Shown: in pieces, positions 61,601 to 64,000 of the stretch
Position numbering within the stretch: the stretch's first letter is position 1
Layout of the letters: each line of letters starts with the position of its first letter
Assembly: GCA_013400115.1 (NCBI GenBank)
Contig: VXBP01005054.1
Location: forward strand, 124,001 to 188,000
DNA: 64,000 bases
Direction of reading: 5' to 3'
Origin: Rhinopomastus cyanomelas
Taxonomy: Eukaryota > Chordata > Aves > Bucerotiformes > Rhinopomastidae
Program-made: the position numbers and the translations under genes
The notes under the pieces: model-generated
Told to the model about the DNA's origin: nothing
Databases searched by the model: none
What the model saw: the letters and a program-made list of their open reading frames with translations, nothing else

Positions 61601-63880
61601 GGTCTCTTCTCACAAGGAACAAATGATAGGACAAGAGGAAATGGCCTCAAGCTGTACTAGGGGAAGTTTAGGTTGAAGACTAGGAAAAACTTGTTCATGG
61701 AAAGGGTCATCAATTCTTGGAACAGCCTGGCCAGAAAGGGAGTTGAATTGCCATACCTGGAAGTCTAAGGGACCTCGAGATCTGGAGCTTAGGGACAGAG
61801 GTTTAGTGGTGGGTTGGGACAGTTGGGGTAATGGTTTGAGTCTATGTTAAAGGGTCATTTCCAACCTAAACAATTTTATGATTTTATTAATCTTTTCCTT
61901 AGAAGATAAAAGACTGAATAGTTAGTAATGAGTTAGTAATTTTAGTTTTGACCACTCACTTAACATGTCCAAATATTTTCAGTTAATGCCTTTGATACAG
62001 CAATTAAAAACTAATATAATTTTAACTTAATCTCACAGTAAACAGCTCAAAGTTCCCAAGATCAAGGTCCATTACAGTTCAAATAATATGAAAGTTGTAA
62101 GCAGAAGTTTTAAAACTTCCAGTAAAAAATGGTGTCAGCACAGCAGCAAACCACACAACCAACCGATTTCTATGGCAGCGTCACAGAATCTTACAGAACA
62201 AAACAGAGATTTATGGATGTGCCTGGGACCTCAAACTTCCCAGACTGCTGAACTCCCACATGGAAAAAGCAGGAGATGACTGTCCAAACTTGGGACACAT
62301 TCCAGAGTGGAGCTGCAGAAAAAAGCAGCAGTCTTCCTAGTGACAGGTTTAGGATGAAGAAGAGTAAATAAGGTACACACCCCACTTTATTCCATTTGCT
62401 GCTGCAGGTGTGTAGTTAAGAACACACTTAAAAGCCTAGTGTGCTGCATTCATTCTTTCCCATTTCTAATATAGAGAGGGAACTGTGGAAAGACTTGGAA
62501 GAGCAATGACCCTTAAGCAGATTCAGCTTTCTGTATAGCAAAAAAACTAGGGTAGTTTAAACTTGATGTGCTTTGTGATGAACAGGTACTCAGTCGGTAA
62601 GTGTGCACTGCATTTGAGTTGTTTTATTGTGAGGGATACAACCAAATTAAGGAAAACATTGAGATTCTAATTTTAAATGCCTCTGAAGAAAGAAAACCTA
62701 AAATACCCTCAATTCTTTCTTGTCTTTGAAATAAAGAAAAGCAATAAAGAAAATAAAATACAATCTCTATTGTAATCCTGATAATTACATTTCTGCTGAT
62801 GATTCCAGAAAAATATGTCAAGCTAAGGTTTATAAGATTTGGAAAACCATTTTGCTCTTTAAATGCTAAAATACTGACAATTTAAACCCTACCATAACTA
62901 TCAGATCTTATTTCACAGAACCTTAGAATCATAGAATCATTAGGGATTGGAAGGGACCTCGAAAGATCATCTAGTCCAATCCCCCTGCAACAGCAGGATC
63001 ACCTAGACCAAGTCACACAGGAACACATCCAAGCGGGCCTTGAACAGGAGATTATTACGCATGACAGGGAATTTTGCAAAGAACCCACAAGTACGCATCT
63101 CTATTCCTTATTTTTCAAAAGATTTCTTGTACATACTCCAAAAATTCAAGCTGCACCAACACAGGATACTGATCTGATCTGAGATAACCCAGTTAAATGC
63201 AGGAAGTCATCAGAGCATTACAAGAAAAAGTAGCACAGCATATTAAAGAGAATATTCCTCTGGGTACAGCTAGTACTGATAACATGCTATGATACAGATG
63301 CTTGAATAGCATTGCAACCAATTTCTGACAGCTAGACAGCCACCTTAAACAGATAGTGTGGAAGATAACCTTTGCTGAAGGAGAAGGAAAACGGGAAGAG
63401 TGGATCATAGAATACAAAAAGGTTAAGATGACCTTCAAATTCTTGTACTGGTTTCAAGTATTTTATTAGGTGAACTAGGAGTTTTTTCAAATAATGTTTA
63501 CTTATCCAATCTAAAAACATTTCCTGTGTTTCAGACACAGCTTGAAATATGTAACTGCCAACAGCAAAGTTGTATTGTTTTGTGTTTTTTTTCCTGCAGA
63601 AGATGTGCTGTCAATGTGGTAAATAATTTGCTCAAAGAAAGAAAGAAAGAAAGGGGGAAAAAAAGCCAAAAGGAACTAACTGATTTGTCTGTTGTCTTTC
63701 CTGTCAAGATCGCCCTCGCCTTGGCTTTGGTCAGAGGGAAGGACTTTATGTATGAGTCATACAAATGCTTGGCAAGTGCTCGTAGATCAGCAGATTCCGG
63801 GTTTAACTGGTCGATGTCGCTGGAAATCTCTGCCAAGAGCTTCTCCTTTTCCGCTTGTGGCATTCGCCCAAACCTGATGG
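52358..63880 (-). CDS. PPARG: PPARG, C-terminal part (three exons)
   Basis: Three minus-strand exons (63681-63880, 60520-60970, 52358-52605) encode residues 179-477 in human gamma-1 numbering, which is the hinge end and the whole ligand-binding domain. Exon lengths 200, 451 and 248 nt and the phases equal those I know for mammalian PPARG. The product is a nuclear receptor that pairs with RXR on PPRE sites and drives adipogenic and lipid genes on binding fatty-acid ligands. Pocket and AF-2 residues are present: Cys285, Ser289, His323, Tyr327, His449 and Tyr473 in QEIYKDLY. The CDK5 target Ser245-Pro is also present, split by the exon junction. Unusual are Arg284 and Cys361 where mammals have Gly. 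DNA-binding-domain exons and promoters lie beyond the right edge. Confidence 0.98.
53321..54267 (+). repeat. CR1 LINE, longest copy, in PPARG last intron
   Basis: About 950 nt from the palm region of the reverse transcriptase (SSGVPQGSVLGPVLFNLFID in frame) to the 3' end with tandem ATTCTATG units (54246-54264). The coding part is interrupted by frameshifts and stops, so it is not active. It is antisense to PPARG. The 3' end closely resembles the copies at 12.3, 23.5, 40.0, 58.6 and 62.9 kb. Confidence 0.95.
54268..58086. other. PPARG intron, nothing further recognised
   Basis: Intron sequence between the two last coding exons. A-rich runs at 55470-55482 and 56349-56360; no gene or clear repeat seen. 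Confidence 0.55.
58087..58131 (-). repeat. CR1 3'-end stub, minus orientation, left arm of inverted pair
   Basis: 45 nt (AATCACAGAACATTAGGGAT ... CGAAAGATCAT). They are nearly the reverse complement of 58588-58632: by eye about 41 of 45 positions pair. Confidence 0.9.
58499..58636 (+). repeat. CR1 LINE 3'-end fragment, plus orientation
   Basis: Starts CTCTGGAGATGTTTAAAACC, continues GATATGTTCCTGTGTGACTT and ends CCCTAATTTTCTGTGATTCT. Its last 45 nt form the right arm of the inverted pair with 58087-58131. Confidence 0.93.
58637..60519. other. PPARG intron, nothing further recognised
   Basis: AT-rich intron sequence, no gene or clear repeat recognised. Confidence 0.55.
60520..60970 (-). CDS. 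PPARG: PPARG exon, core of ligand-binding domain (residues 246-395)
   Basis: 451 nt, acceptor TACTTTTAG, donor GGAG|GTAAGT. Starts PFVIYDMNSLMMGED and ends AVIILSG. It carries helix 3 (FQRCQFRSVEAVQEI), VTLLKYGVHEIIYTL and FALELDD-like NALELDDSD. Differences from mammals as I remember them: Gly284Arg (codon CGA at 60854-60856), Gly361Cys (codon TGT at 60623-60625), Met329Leu and Glu343Asp. Confidence 0.98.
61410..61885 (+). repeat. CR1 LINE, diverged, in a PPARG intron
   Basis: From AAGAAGGACATTGAGGTGCT through GAGGAACAAATGATAGGACA-like text and CTCAAGCTGTACTAGGGGAA to TCATTTCCAACCTAAACAAT and TTTTATGATTTTAT. The tail subfamily (GGTCATTTCCAACCTAAAC) differs from the younger copies in this window. 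Confidence 0.9.
62926..63048 (-). repeat. CR1 LINE 3'-end fragment, minus orientation
   Basis: Clean match to the young CR1 3' end (AGAATCATAGAATCATTAGG, CAATCCCCCTGCAACAGCAG, AAGTCACACAGGAACACATC), cut off at GGGCCTTGAAC. It lies in the PPARG intron between 60970 and 63681, in the same sense as PPARG. Confidence 0.95.
63634..63653. repeat. (AAAG)5 microsatellite beside a PPARG donor
   Basis: Five AAAG units. On the PPARG strand it reads CTTT repeated, starting about 27 nt after the donor at 63680/63681, in a pyrimidine-rich stretch. Confidence 0.9.
63681..63880 (-). CDS. PPARG: PPARG exon, hinge to start of ligand-binding domain (residues 179-245)
   Basis: 200 nt, acceptor TCTTCTTCAG, donor TCA|GTTAGT (not consensus at +3). 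Encodes AIRFGRMPQAEKEKLLAEIS, then DLRALAKHLYDSYIKSFPLT and GKTTDKS. The weak donor is followed by a pyrimidine-rich run (minus-strand reading of 63634-63660). Confidence 0.97.
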
Positions 63881-64000
63881 CTGAAGAAGATGACAAGCGA
63901 TTACTATAGCCATAGTTGCACCAAAATAAGTCCGTCTGAAGAGCTTTTGATGTTACCTTTGGTTATGAGCTCTTGAAGCTTTTATTAAAATGGTATTTAG

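Noticed and set aside
1..64000. CRISPR arrays, operons or bacterial-type systems
   Set aside because: Spliced vertebrate genes and CR1 elements throughout; no direct-repeat/spacer arrays or prokaryotic gene organisation.
1..64000. tRNA or rRNA genes
   Set aside because: No cloverleaf with A and B boxes and no rRNA-like block noticed by eye; a covariance search was not possible.

Overview
This is a stretch of a bird nuclear genome, probably a neoavian. Two things point there. Truncated CR1 LINE copies with the typical 3' end (ATTCTATGA-like) are scattered through it. The gene order matches the vertebrate block PPARG - TSEN2 - MKRN2OS - MKRN2, read here in reverse. The species call is an inference; the synteny and the exon reading are direct.

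Layout. Positions 1-2745 hold the last two coding exons of MKRN2OS on the plus strand. Between 2746 and 5084 MKRN2OS and TSEN2 converge tail to tail; this interval contains an intron-less, internally deleted VAMP3-like retrocopy and a CR1 copy. TSEN2, the catalytic subunit of the tRNA splicing endonuclease, is complete on the minus strand. It has eleven coding exons between 5085 and 14192, 462 codons in all, with an intact Tyr/His/Lys triad and a CpG island at about 14.5-15.1 kb that is its likely promoter. From about 15.3 to 51.9 kb lies a gap of about 37 kb in which I recognise no gene. It holds many CR1 fragments, one assembly gap of 90 N inside a CR1, two copies of an unclassified dispersed repeat, a perfect 38-bp tandem duplication and one unexplained open frame. 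The last three coding exons of PPARG (nearly all of the ligand-binding domain and the AF-2 helix) are on the minus strand at 63681-63880, 60520-60970 and 52358-52605; the exons for its N-terminus and DNA-binding domain lie beyond the right edge.

The three genes do not form a functional unit. TSEN2 acts in nuclear tRNA intron removal, PPARG is a ligand-activated transcription factor of fat and immune cells, and MKRN2OS has no firmly known function. Their order is old vertebrate synteny. The most unusual items are the VAMP3-like retrocopy that has lost 32 codons in frame, the Gly-to-Arg change next to the ligand-reactive cysteine of PPAR gamma (plus a second Gly-to-Cys change), the inverted CR1 pair in a PPARG intron, and the unclassified repeat pair.
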